A stretch of DNA of 5,125 nt from Bacillota bacterium (GCA_030526765.1 JAUNCB010000016.1:1-5125); one strand, 5' to 3'; counted from the first letter of the stretch, positions 1 through 5,125 are shown. The notes: generated from the sequence alone by a model not told the origin. Translations and numbers: made by a program.

Positions 1-1146
1 CCTCCTTCTGGTGCGGCAGAAAAGAGATTTCTTTATTTTATCATAGTCGAAAACCATTTCCAAGTTATTTGCATCCATTTTTTCCCTTTTCATAGCGATG
101 TCCACTTCCACAGTGATGCCCGCCTCGGGAATGGAGATCCTTTCGCCTGCCGTCAGTTCCCGACAGAAGGCGCTGCTTTCTGCTTCTCCTTTTTTCAGCA
201 CCAGCATATCATACCGATTCTCTGCCGTTACACCGCCCAAAAGATGCCGCTGCTTGCCTGTTCCCTTTTGCAGCAGCTCCTCCAGCACAGCGATCTGCAC
301 CTGCGAAAGATCCTTCTGCAAAAAGACCGACAGTGCCTTTCGCAGCACCCGCCGCCGCATGGCAGGATGGAGCCCTTCCAGTTCTCTGCGGTCAAGCTGC
401 ACTTCTTCCGCCTGTGCCTTTCGCAGCACCTTTTCATAATAATGTGCCGCTTCCGCCTCCAGATAATCCTCCTCCTCCCAAAGCAGTGCCGCCGTTTCCG
501 CAATGTGCGCCACTGCCGCAGGATTGATCTCCTCCAGCACGGGGATCACCCGATGCCGCAGTTTATTTCTCGTATATTTTTCCTCGCTGTTGGTGGAATC
601 CTCCCGCCACGCAAGGTGATTTTTTCTGCAATATGTCTCCAGTTCCTCTCTGCCCAGAAACAGCAGCGGACGGCAGATCCTTCCCCGCACAGGGGTCATA
701 GCCGTCAGCCCCGTCAGCCCTGTGCCGCGGCAAAGGCGCATCAGCACCGTTTCCGCCTGATCCTTCTGATGATGGGCGACAGCGATCCAGCCATCGGCAC
801 CTGCCGCTTTCTGCAGGGCCTCATAGCGCAGGAGCCTTCCGCACTCCTCCTCGCCCAGTCTGCGTTTTCTGCTTTCCGCAGGCACATCCGCCCGCTGCAC
901 CATGCAGGGAATGCCGAGAGATGCTGCAAAGTCCTCCGCAAAACGGGCATCCCCATCTGCCTCTGCGCCCCGCAGCCCATGGTGCAGATGGAGGGCAGAC
1001 AGCTCCCACCGATACTCCTCCCGCAGGGAAGCAAGCAGATGCAGCAGTGCCACAGAATCCGCACCGCCGGAAAGCCCCACAACCACCTTTGCTCCATGGG
1101 GAAGCATATGAAATTGTTCTATGGCTGCTCTTACCTTTTTCCGCAT
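1..1146 (-). CDS. tilS: tRNA(Ile)-lysidine synthetase TilS (3' end missing)
   Basis: TilS is a cytoplasmic enzyme that uses ATP and lysine to turn the wobble C34 of the AUA-reading tRNA(Ile) into lysidine, changing both codon and amino-acid identity; it is normally essential. The frame is open for 382 codons without a stop and leaves the window. Visible motifs are the PP-loop SGGADS (residues 26-31), HLHHGLRG (53-60), AHHQKDQAET (124-133) and EDSTN (182-186) followed by YTRNKLRHRVIP, all typical of the N-terminal N-type ATP pyrophosphatase domain. The middle (about 215-300) is the helical substrate-binding part. The last visible residues, FDYDKIK then CRTRRR (366-382), open the C-terminal TilS domain, so roughly 80 residues are missing compared with family members of about 450-470. 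The ATG at 1146 is the first in frame after a TGA at 1179-1177 and gives the usual short leader before the PP-loop; AAAGGA at 1162-1157 is the likely, rather distant, ribosome site. It lies 72 bp downstream of spoIIE. In Clostridia hpt and ftsH often follow, but they would be outside this window. Confidence 0.96.
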   Translation of the reverse strand, partial: MRKKVRAAIEQFHMLPHGAKVVVGLSGGADSVALLHLLASLREEYRWELSALHLHHGLRGAEADGDARFAEDFAASLGIPCMVQRADVPAESRKRRLGEEECGRLLRYEALQKAAGADGWIAVAHHQKDQAETVLMRLCRGTGLTGLTAMTPVRGRICRPLLFLGREELETYCRKNHLAWREDSTNSEEKYTRNKLRHRVIPVLEEINPAAVAHIAETAALLWEEEDYLEAEAAHYYEKVLRKAQAEEVQLDRRELEGLHPAMRRRVLRKALSVFLQKDLSQVQIAVLEELLQKGTGKQRHLLGGVTAENRYDMLVLKKGEAESSAFCRELTAGERISIPEAGITVEVDIAMKREKMDANNLEMVFDYDKIKKSLFCRTRRR

Positions 1147-1178
1147 CCTCGTTCCGTCCTTTCCCTTCTTTTTTCCTC

Positions 1179-1207
1179 ACTTTACACGAAAACGGGAAAT
1201 TTCGCAA
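1179..1207 (-). promoter_or_regulatory. Candidate weak sigma-A promoter for tilS
   Basis: On the minus strand TTGCGA (1207-1202) is followed after exactly 17 bp by TAAAGT (1184-1179). Each hexamer matches the sigma-A consensus at four of six positions. Transcription would start near 1172, about 26 nt before the tilS ATG and upstream of its AAAGGA. It lies in the gap between spoIIE and tilS and could keep tilS expressed in growing cells when spoIIE is silent. The matches are weak and could occur by chance. Confidence 0.3.
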
Positions 1208-1218
1208 CCATTCCTGCT

Positions 1219-3594
1219 TTATCTTCGTCTGCGCCAGAATCTGCCTGCCAGCACAGTCATATCATCCTTCCGTTCCGTGCGGCAGTCCTTTTTTGCCTCC
1301 TGCAAAATATAATCCGCCGCATCCTGGGGATTGGCAACGGGAAAGGCAAGCAGCTTTTCCTTCATCCACAGGGCAGTTTCCTCCTCTCCCCCAAGGGCAT
1401 CGGTGATGCCGTCGGTCACAAGGAAGAGTAAATCGCCGTCCTTCATCTGCAGGGAATGCTGCTGGGGTGTCACCTCCTGCAGGATCCCCGCAGGCAATGT
1501 GGTCGTTCTCAGGGATATGATCCGTCCGTTTCGCCACAAATAGGATGCCGCCGCCCCCAGCTTCACAAATTCCCCCTGTCCGCTGAACAGATCAATATCG
1601 CAGATATCCAGCGTGGCATAGGTTTCCTCGCCCCGCCCCAAAAGCAGGGCGGAATTGATCATATCCACAGACAGGGCCCGCTCAAAGCCCGCCTCCGTAA
1701 ACTGCTCCAGCAACTCGATTGCCATACGGCTTTCCCGTGCCGCCCCTGCACCGCTTCCCATGCCATCGGAAAGGGCAAGCAGTGCATGTCCCCGCTCTGT
1801 CTCAAGAAATGCCGCCGCATCCCCTGTGGGCTTCCCTTCCTGTGCCGCCTGAAAGGCTGTTGCCGTTGTCATGGCAAAGGCTGGCTCCTCCCGAAAATGC
1901 AGGCTGCACAGTCTGCCCTCTGTATCCACAGAGCAGGTGCTTTCCTCCAATAGTGTCATAGGACAGCCCAGTGTTTTCCGCACCAGCGGCAATATTCTTT
2001 CCCGACAGAGCCCCTTGCCGCCGCAGGCAGCCATGGTGATCCGCACCTGTCTTCTGCCGCCCTTCTTTTCCTCCGTCACCAGCACCCTGATCGGATGCAG
2101 TCCCTGCTTTTTCAATGCCGCCGTCAGCTCCTCCTCTGCGCCCTCCAGAAACACTGTTTCCACCTCCAGCTGTCCCGAAAGCCGCTCCATAATGCTGCTG
2201 ACTGCCTCCATCTGCTGCCCCACCAGCCCACGGCACTCTGCAAGGCGGCTGTGCCAGAGGCGGTCTCTGCAATACAGATCGTACACATGATTCACCGTTT
2301 CCGCAAAGGTCTCCAGTCTTGGGCAGGTTTCCCGAAAGGCTTCGGGCAGGGCGGCGGAAGTCAGCCGCCCCTTTGCCTCACAGGCAGACAGGGCGGAAAA
2401 GGTCATTCCATAGGTGCGGTAAAGTTCCTCCTCCCAGCAGTAATGGGCAAGACCACAGCCCTGACAGACCTTCCCCGCAATGGTATCCACCAGCTCGGAA
2501 AGCCCCTCCTTTTCCTCCCGCTTCCTTTGCAGGCTTTCTGCAAGCCCACGAAATGCCGCCGCACAGCCCAGAAGCCGATCCTCCGTCAGCTCCTTCATTC
2601 GGGTATAGCGGTCGAGGGGGCCTTCCCTTTCTCTCTCTGCTCCCATCCGAGACAGCAGGGAGGGGGGCAGCAGCACAAAAAGCACCGCTCCCGCCAGCAG
2701 TCCGCCGCTCCATTGAGGCAGCAGCTCAACAGGTGCTATGTTATACAGAAAAATGCAGGGCACAAGGGCCATGGCAAGGGCAGAGGCAAGCCGCCCCACC
2801 TCCTTCAGACAGCCTGCCAGCAGTCCCCCCAGAGAAAGGGCTGCAAACAGGCTCAGCTCCAGCCCGCCGCAAAGCAGCAACAGAAAGGAAAGAAATACCC
2901 CTGCCGCAGCACCGCCGCCGATCCCCTCCTGCCTTGCTGCCAGCAGCAGAAAAAAAGCCGATGCCACAGGCAGAAGCCATTGCTCTGAAAATGCACTGCC
3001 CCGCAGCCCTGCCAGTCCTCCGCCGCAAAGCAGCACCAGAGAAAGGGTCTCCTCTCTTGTCAGCACAAAATACCTTTTCCGCTCCAGCAGCAGGCAGATG
3101 CTTTTCTGCAGCAGATAACTGAGCACCAGTGTCAGGCTCGTTTCCATCGCCGCCACAGCAAAATAAAAGCCCAGCCCCTGCTGACTGATGGCATAAAAAA
3201 TCCCTGCCAGTGCTGCCGCAAAGGCACCCAGCAGTGCCTTTTTTCCCATTTCCTCCCGCAGCACAAAGCGTCCCATCGTAAGCTGGATCGCCAATGCCGC
3301 TGCCATTCCCGCTCCTGCCTTCAGCGGCACAGTGCCAAGGGCACCCAGACCTGCTCCAAGCCATGCCCCCCAGAAGAGCATCCCCTCTCCAAAGAAGGCG
3401 GATAAAAAAGCCAGTCCCATGGGATGCAGCACCTCCAGCACCTCCAGCCTGCCCCAGAGAAAGCCCATTCCCGCAAAGGCTGCGCCCTGCAGCAGTCTCT
3501 GCCACGGAAAGGGTGTTTTCGGTGCTTTTTTCGGCAGAATCATCCGTCCCATGGGTGCTTCTGTATATTCTAATGTGATCTCTGTTTTTTCCAT
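1219..3594 (-). CDS. spoIIE: Stage II sporulation protein E (SpoIIE), PP2C-type phosphatase
   Basis: SpoIIE sits in the polar septum, interacts with FtsZ, and dephosphorylates the anti-anti-sigma factor SpoIIAA-P so that sigma-F becomes active in the forespore. The product has 791 residues, close to the 827 of B. subtilis SpoIIE. Domain order fits: a hydrophobic N-terminal region (about 34-314) with some 10-12 membrane helices; a central cytoplasmic domain (about 320-570) with a CQGCGLAHYCW motif (Cys377, 380, 386) and a further Cys424; and a C-terminal PP2C domain. In the PP2C domain I see GD at 591-592, SDGMGSG with Asp610, VTDGI with Asp728 and KDDMT with Asp777-Asp778, matching the expected metal-binding acidic residues. 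The protein ends in a basic RFWRRRR tail. The start is ATG 3594, chosen for the GGAGGG at 3606-3601 six bases upstream and because the 48 codons open further upstream cover the promoter. tilS follows in the same direction. The promoter region indicates Spo0A control. Confidence 0.97.
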   Translation of the reverse strand: MEKTEITLEYTEAPMGRMILPKKAPKTPFPWQRLLQGAAFAGMGFLWGRLEVLEVLHPMGLAFLSAFFGEGMLFWGAWLGAGLGALGTVPLKAGAGMAAALAIQLTMGRFVLREEMGKKALLGAFAAALAGIFYAISQQGLGFYFAVAAMETSLTLVLSYLLQKSICLLLERKRYFVLTREETLSLVLLCGGGLAGLRGSAFSEQWLLPVASAFFLLLAARQEGIGGGAAAGVFLSFLLLLCGGLELSLFAALSLGGLLAGCLKEVGRLASALAMALVPCIFLYNIAPVELLPQWSGGLLAGAVLFVLLPPSLLSRMGAEREREGPLDRYTRMKELTEDRLLGCAAAFRGLAESLQRKREEKEGLSELVDTIAGKVCQGCGLAHYCWEEELYRTYGMTFSALSACEAKGRLTSAALPEAFRETCPRLETFAETVNHVYDLYCRDRLWHSRLAECRGLVGQQMEAVSSIMERLSGQLEVETVFLEGAEEELTAALKKQGLHPIRVLVTEEKKGGRRQVRITMAACGGKGLCRERILPLVRKTLGCPMTLLEESTCSVDTEGRLCSLHFREEPAFAMTTATAFQAAQEGKPTGDAAAFLETERGHALLALSDGMGSGAGAARESRMAIELLEQFTEAGFERALSVDMINSALLLGRGEETYATLDICDIDLFSGQGEFVKLGAAASYLWRNGRIISLRTTTLPAGILQEVTPQQHSLQMKDGDLLFLVTDGITDALGGEEETALWMKEKLLAFPVANPQDAADYILQEAKKDCRTERKDDMTVLAGRFWRRRR

Positions 3595-3600
3595 AAGCGT

Positions 3601-3606
3601 CCCTCC
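3601..3606 (-). promoter_or_regulatory. spoIIE ribosome binding site
   Basis: GGAGGG on the minus strand is separated from the ATG at 3594 by six bases (ACGCTT). It fixes the spoIIE start and argues against the longer in-frame reading that would begin at 3738. It also lies only a few bases from the predicted transcription start near 3608, so the leader would be about 14 nt. Confidence 0.85.
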
Positions 3607-3614
3607 ATATGCCC

Positions 3615-3647
3615 ATTCTAGCCAAACAGAACCGCTTTTTTTGTCAA
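3615..3647 (-). promoter_or_regulatory. spoIIE promoter, sigma-A type with 21 bp spacer
   Basis: On the minus strand a perfect TTGACA (3647-3642) and TAGAAT (3620-3615, five of six to consensus) are separated by 21 bp instead of the usual 17. Widened spacing of this kind is known for the Spo0A-activated sigma-A promoters of B. subtilis spoIIE and spoIIG, where Spo0A-P repositions RNA polymerase. Spo0A-box-like sequences overlap and lie upstream of the -35. Predicted start of transcription is near 3608. The hexamers and spacing are seen directly; dependence on Spo0A is inferred from the family. Confidence 0.75.
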
Positions 3648-3649
3648 AA
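3640..3649 (+). promoter_or_regulatory. Spo0A-box-like decamer over the spoIIE -35
   Basis: TTTGTCAAAA on the plus strand fits the extended 0A-box form TTTGTCRAA as I recall it from B. subtilis work, with R = A; against the short form TGNCGAA it has one mismatch. It contains the complement of the spoIIE TTGACA, so a bound Spo0A dimer would touch the -35 region, the position expected for class II-like activation. It is the mirror partner of the decamer at 3672-3681, matching it at nine of ten bases. Confidence 0.6.
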
Positions 3650-3659
3650 CAGGGCGCTC

Positions 3660-3666
3660 TGCCGAA
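3660..3666 (+). promoter_or_regulatory. Possible third Spo0A half-site (TGCCGAA)
   Basis: TGCCGAA matches the relaxed 0A-box core TGNCGAA but lacks the flanking TT and the more common T at position 3. It lies midway between the two better boxes, upstream of the spoIIE -35. A seven-base degenerate match is weak on its own; its placement is the reason to list it. Confidence 0.35.
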
Positions 3667-3671
3667 GAATC

Positions 3672-3681
3672 TTTCGACAAA
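3672..3681 (-). promoter_or_regulatory. Consensus Spo0A box, upstream of spoIIE and over the divergent -35
   Basis: Read on the minus strand this is TTTGTCGAAA, containing the full 0A-box core TGTCGAA. For spoIIE it lies about three helical turns upstream of the -35 box. On the plus strand the same bases include TCGACA, the -35 of the promoter proposed for the NUDIX gene, so binding here could block that promoter while helping spoIIE. The motif is seen directly and Spo0A binding is inferred. Confidence 0.65.
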
Positions 3682-3702
3682 CCTCTGGGGAAGTGATAGA
3701 AT
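3674..3702 (+). promoter_or_regulatory. Candidate sigma-A promoter for the NUDIX-EamA operon
   Basis: TCGACA (3674-3679, five of six to TTGACA) is followed after 17 bp by TAGAAT (3697-3702, five of six to TATAAT). A TG at 3694-3695, one base before the -10, makes an extended -10 element. Transcription would begin near 3709, at the very start of the Shine-Dalgarno, giving a leader of about 14 nt. The -35 coincides with a Spo0A box, suggesting repression at sporulation onset. A different, unseen start site cannot be excluded given the short leader. Confidence 0.6.
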
Positions 3703-3708
3703 GTAGGC

Positions 3709-3716
3709 GGAGGTGA
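3709..3716 (+). promoter_or_regulatory. NUDIX gene ribosome binding site
   Basis: GGAGGTGA is an eight-base perfect complement to the 16S rRNA anti-Shine-Dalgarno and stands six bases before the ATG at 3723. It fixes the start and suggests efficient translation. Confidence 0.85.
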
Positions 3717-3722
3717 GCATCC

Positions 3723-4226
3723 ATGGCAGAAAATACATTAGGCAGACTTCGTAATCTGACCTCCCTGTATCTGACGTATCAGGGAAAGGTACTGTTATTG
3801 TTCCGACAGGGCTCTCGGGTCGTCAATCAGGTCTGGGTCAGCTCCGCAGGGGGACATTTCGAGGAAAACGAGCTGAATGATGCCCGTGCCTGCTGTCTCA
3901 GAGAGCTGCAGGAGGAACTGGGCATTTCAGAGGATGCCCTCATCGATCTGCGCCTGCGCTATATCACTCTTTACCGTACCCCAAAGGAGCTGCGGCAGAA
4001 TTATTACTTTTTCGCCGAGCTCAGAGAAATGGGGGAATACCCCTCAAATGAAGGCAAAACAAAATGGTTTCCTCTGGAAGAGATGCCTTCTCTGAAAATG
4101 GCCTTCACCTCAAAACAGGTGACCAATCATTATCTGCGGGAGGGCCGCTTCAGTGAAAAGCTGTATGCAGGCATTTCCACAGGAGAACAGATGGAATTTA
4201 TCGAACTGACGGAATTTGAATCCTAG
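3723..4226 (+). CDS. NUDIX hydrolase family protein
   Basis: A 167-residue cytoplasmic protein of the NUDIX superfamily, which hydrolyses nucleoside diphosphates linked to another moiety, using Mg or Mn held by the Nudix helix. Residues 12-40 form the first strands (LTSLYLTYQGKVLLLFRQG then VWVSSAGG), and the Nudix box runs from Gly44 to Ile68 with the catalytic RELQEELGI (60-68; Glu61, Glu64, Glu65). The box is atypical: nine residues rather than seven lie between Glu50 and Arg60. Residues 69-167 supply the rest of the fold, including WFPLEEMP (115-122), common near the end of Nudix domains. The substrate cannot be read from the sequence; 8-oxo-dGTP or another nucleotide are only guesses. 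The start is set by GGAGGTGA six bases upstream. The gene diverges from spoIIE and ends only ten bases before the EamA-type gene, with that gene's Shine-Dalgarno overlapping its TAG, so the two are probably co-transcribed and translationally linked. Confidence 0.92.
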   Translation: MAENTLGRLRNLTSLYLTYQGKVLLLFRQGSRVVNQVWVSSAGGHFEENELNDARACCLRELQEELGISEDALIDLRLRYITLYRTPKELRQNYYFFAELREMGEYPSNEGKTKWFPLEEMPSLKMAFTSKQVTNHYLREGRFSEKLYAGISTGEQMEFIELTEFES

Positions 4227-4230
4227 GAGG
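4225..4230 (+). promoter_or_regulatory. Ribosome binding site overlapping the NUDIX stop codon
   Basis: A perfect AGGAGG shares its first two bases with the TAG stop (4224-4226) of the NUDIX gene and lies six bases before ATG 4237. It sets the start of the EamA-type gene and argues against an in-frame ATG at 4216 that would overlap the NUDIX gene and has no comparable site. The arrangement favours translational coupling. Confidence 0.85.
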
Positions 4231-4236
4231 CTTATT

Positions 4237-4665
4237 ATGTGGCATATGCTCTGGCCTGTACTCATCGTGGTCTGTGCCAATACGATCTATCACACCTGTG
4301 CAAAATTTACGCCCCACCAGATCAATCCCTTCGCCAGCCTTTCCGTTACCTATCTGATTGCGCTGGTGCTTTCTCTGATCCTGTTTTATTGCAGCAGCAG
4401 CGAAAAAAGCATCCTGCAGGAGGCAGGCAAGGCAAACTGGGCCTCTTATATTCTGGGGGCATCCATTGTCTTTCTGGAATTCGGCTTTCTTTGCGTCTAC
4501 CGTGCAGGCTGGCCCACCAGCAGTGCCTCTCTGGTCTGCAATATGATCGTTTCCTGTCTTCTGCTGGTCATTGGTGTTCTGGCGTATAAAGAAGTGATCT
4601 CTCCGAAGCAGATGGCGGGGATCGCCGCCTGTATCGCAGGATTATTTCTGATCAATCAAAAATAA
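4237..4665 (+). CDS. Small single-domain EamA/DMT-type membrane protein
   Basis: This 142-residue integral membrane protein has about five hydrophobic helices (near residues 4-21, 32-51, 70-88, 96-116 and 122-138). Its end, YKEVISPKQMAGIAACIAGLFLI, has the conserved pattern of an EamA domain: a KE turn, then a final glycine-containing helix. Classical drug/metabolite transporters have two EamA domains and ten helices; this is a half-size, one-domain form, so a working transporter would need to be a dimer. The substrate is unknown. Few charges occur inside the helices, apart from Glu81 in the third. The start at ATG 4237 follows AGGAGG at 4225-4230. It is the second gene of a tight pair with the NUDIX hydrolase, which hints at a shared nucleotide or metabolite, but nothing in the sequence proves that. 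A terminator hairpin begins three bases after its stop. Confidence 0.85.
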   Translation: MWHMLWPVLIVVCANTIYHTCAKFTPHQINPFASLSVTYLIALVLSLILFYCSSSEKSILQEAGKANWASYILGASIVFLEFGFLCVYRAGWPTSSASLVCNMIVSCLLLVIGVLAYKEVISPKQMAGIAACIAGLFLINQK

Positions 4666-4667
4666 AA

Positions 4668-4692
4668 GAGGGAGTCCCTGACGGACTCCCTC
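4668..4692. terminator. Bidirectional rho-independent terminator
   Basis: GAGGGAGTCC (4668-4677) and GGACTCCCTC (4683-4692) form a perfect 10 bp GC-rich stem around the five-base loop CTGAC. On the minus strand the stem is followed directly by TTTTATTTTT, an excellent U-tract for ending the helicase-loader transcript. On the plus strand it is followed by a weaker T-rich stretch, CTTCTTGTTTTATTT, that can end the NUDIX-EamA transcript. It occupies almost all of the 36 bp between two convergent stop codons. Confidence 0.93.
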
Positions 4693-4701
4693 CTTCTTGT
4701 T

Positions 4702-5125
4702 TTATTTCATAAATTTTTTCTTCATACGAATATCATCGCCAAAAAATTTCATCACAGTATATTCTCCGATCAGACGGCTCATCACACGATCGGAATACTG
4801 CTGCATCAGCTCCGCATAATCCAGATTGGTGGAAATCACCACAGGACGACGGCGCAGCTTTCTTTCATTGATGATACGGAACAGCTCCGATGCCGTGAAA
4901 ACGGTGGAAAACTCTGTGCCAAGGTCATCGATGATCAGCAGATCCGCATCCATCAGCTCCTGTGCCCAGTCTGTTTCCGGTTCTTCCTCCCAATTTCTGA
5001 ACTGCACCTCCTGCAGATAGCGAAACATCTGTGTTGCAGTCAGATAGAGCACTGTCTTTCCCGCATCCAGCACATCCTTGGCAATACAGTTGCACAGGAA
5101 GGTTTTGCCTCTGCCCGTGCTGCCG
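4702..5125 (-). CDS. DnaI/DnaC-like AAA+ helicase loader (5' end missing)
   Basis: This is the C-terminal 140 residues of a P-loop ATPase of the DnaC/DnaI/IstB-like group. These proteins load the replicative helicase onto DNA at origins or restart sites. The visible part begins exactly at the Walker A motif GSTGRGKT (visible residues 1-8), followed by Walker B LLIIDD (62-67), a VVISTNL strand with sensor Asn100, and DRVMSRLIG (112-120) with Arg117 in the place of the arginine finger. The ending KFFGDDIRMKKK resembles chromosomal clostridial helicase loaders. The N-terminal helicase-binding part, commonly 150-190 residues, lies beyond the window. IstB of IS21-type elements belongs to the same group, but no IstA transposase, inverted repeat or other mobile sign is visible, so a chromosomal loader is preferred; in Clostridia it often follows a dnaD-like gene. 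It converges on the EamA-type gene and ends nine bases before the shared terminator. Confidence 0.9.
   Translation of the reverse strand, partial: GSTGRGKTFLCNCIAKDVLDAGKTVLYLTATQMFRYLQEVQFRNWEEEPETDWAQELMDADLLIIDDLGTEFSTVFTASELFRIINERKLRRRPVVISTNLDYAELMQQYSDRVMSRLIGEYTVMKFFGDDIRMKKKFMK

Noticed and set aside
1185..1205. Possible hairpin (CGAAA with TTTCG) between spoIIE and tilS as a terminator.
   Set aside because: The stem is only about five AT-rich pairs and is not followed by a T-tract, so it is unlikely to stop transcription.
244..1431. A 395-codon open frame on the plus strand across tilS and the end of spoIIE.
   Set aside because: It is antisense to two clearly recognised genes, is rich in His, Gln, Pro, Arg and Cys with no domain I recognise, has no ribosome site, and spans the gene boundary. 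It is a by-product of GC-rich codon use on the other strand.
2095..3122. Two overlapping plus-strand open frames (297 and 267 codons) inside spoIIE.
   Set aside because: Both are antisense to the SpoIIE coding frame, low in complexity (Pro, Gln, Ser, Lys, Arg rich) and show no motif or ribosome site.
2741..3625. A 294-codon minus-strand frame overlapping the N-terminal half of spoIIE.
   Set aside because: It is a shifted reading of the same strand, Gly/Ala/Cys/Arg rich, and stays within the well-supported SpoIIE membrane domain.
3595..3738. A 48-codon N-terminal extension of SpoIIE starting at 3738.
   Set aside because: It would cover the promoter, the Spo0A boxes and the start of the divergent NUDIX gene, while the ATG at 3594 has an excellent GGAGGG and gives the normal SpoIIE N-terminus.
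4216..4236. An earlier in-frame ATG for the EamA-type gene at 4216.
   Set aside because: It adds seven polar or charged residues, overlaps the NUDIX coding end and has no ribosome site, whereas ATG 4237 has AGGAGG at ideal spacing.
4702..5125. IstB helper ATPase of an IS21-type insertion sequence.
   Set aside because: The ATPase group is the same, but no transposase, terminal repeat or target duplication is visible, and the gene has its own tidy terminator shared with a convergent chromosomal operon. The missing 5' side means it cannot be fully excluded.

Overview
This window looks like chromosomal DNA from an endospore-forming member of the Firmicutes, most likely class Clostridia and perhaps a fairly GC-rich Lachnospiraceae-type lineage. 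The evidence is a full-length spoIIE sporulation phosphatase gene directly upstream of tilS, a DnaI/DnaC-type helicase loader, strong AGGAGG/GGAGGTGA ribosome binding sites and a Spo0A-type promoter region. I see no mobile element, CRISPR array, tRNA or rRNA. No gene-free stretch exceeds about 130 bp.

Layout, left to right. Positions 1-1146 (minus strand) hold tilS, the tRNA(Ile)-lysidine synthetase, which runs off the left edge and lacks its C-terminus. After a 72 bp gap, positions 1219-3594 (minus) hold the complete spoIIE. Positions 3595-3722 are a compact divergent control region. It carries a spoIIE promoter with a 21 bp spacer, an opposing promoter with a 17 bp spacer, and two Spo0A-box-like decamers in inverted orientation, each lying over one of the two -35 elements. 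Positions 3723-4226 (plus) encode a NUDIX hydrolase with an expanded Nudix box. Positions 4237-4665 (plus) encode a small five-helix EamA-type membrane protein whose Shine-Dalgarno overlaps the NUDIX stop codon. A 10 bp perfect hairpin with T-rich sequence on both sides (4668-4692) separates this pair from a convergent AAA+ DnaI/DnaC-like helicase loader (4702-5125, minus), which is cut off at the right edge just before its Walker A motif.

How the parts fit together. SpoIIE releases sigma-F in the forespore by dephosphorylating SpoIIAA, and its promoter here has the hallmarks of Spo0A activation of a sigma-A promoter. TilS is a housekeeping essential enzyme that may be read through from spoIIE and may also have its own weak promoter. 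The NUDIX-EamA pair forms a separate two-gene operon whose promoter shares the Spo0A-box region with spoIIE, so the two directions may be oppositely controlled at sporulation onset. This last point is inference from sequence alone. No previously undescribed multi-gene system is evident; the divergent switch region is the part most worth a second look.
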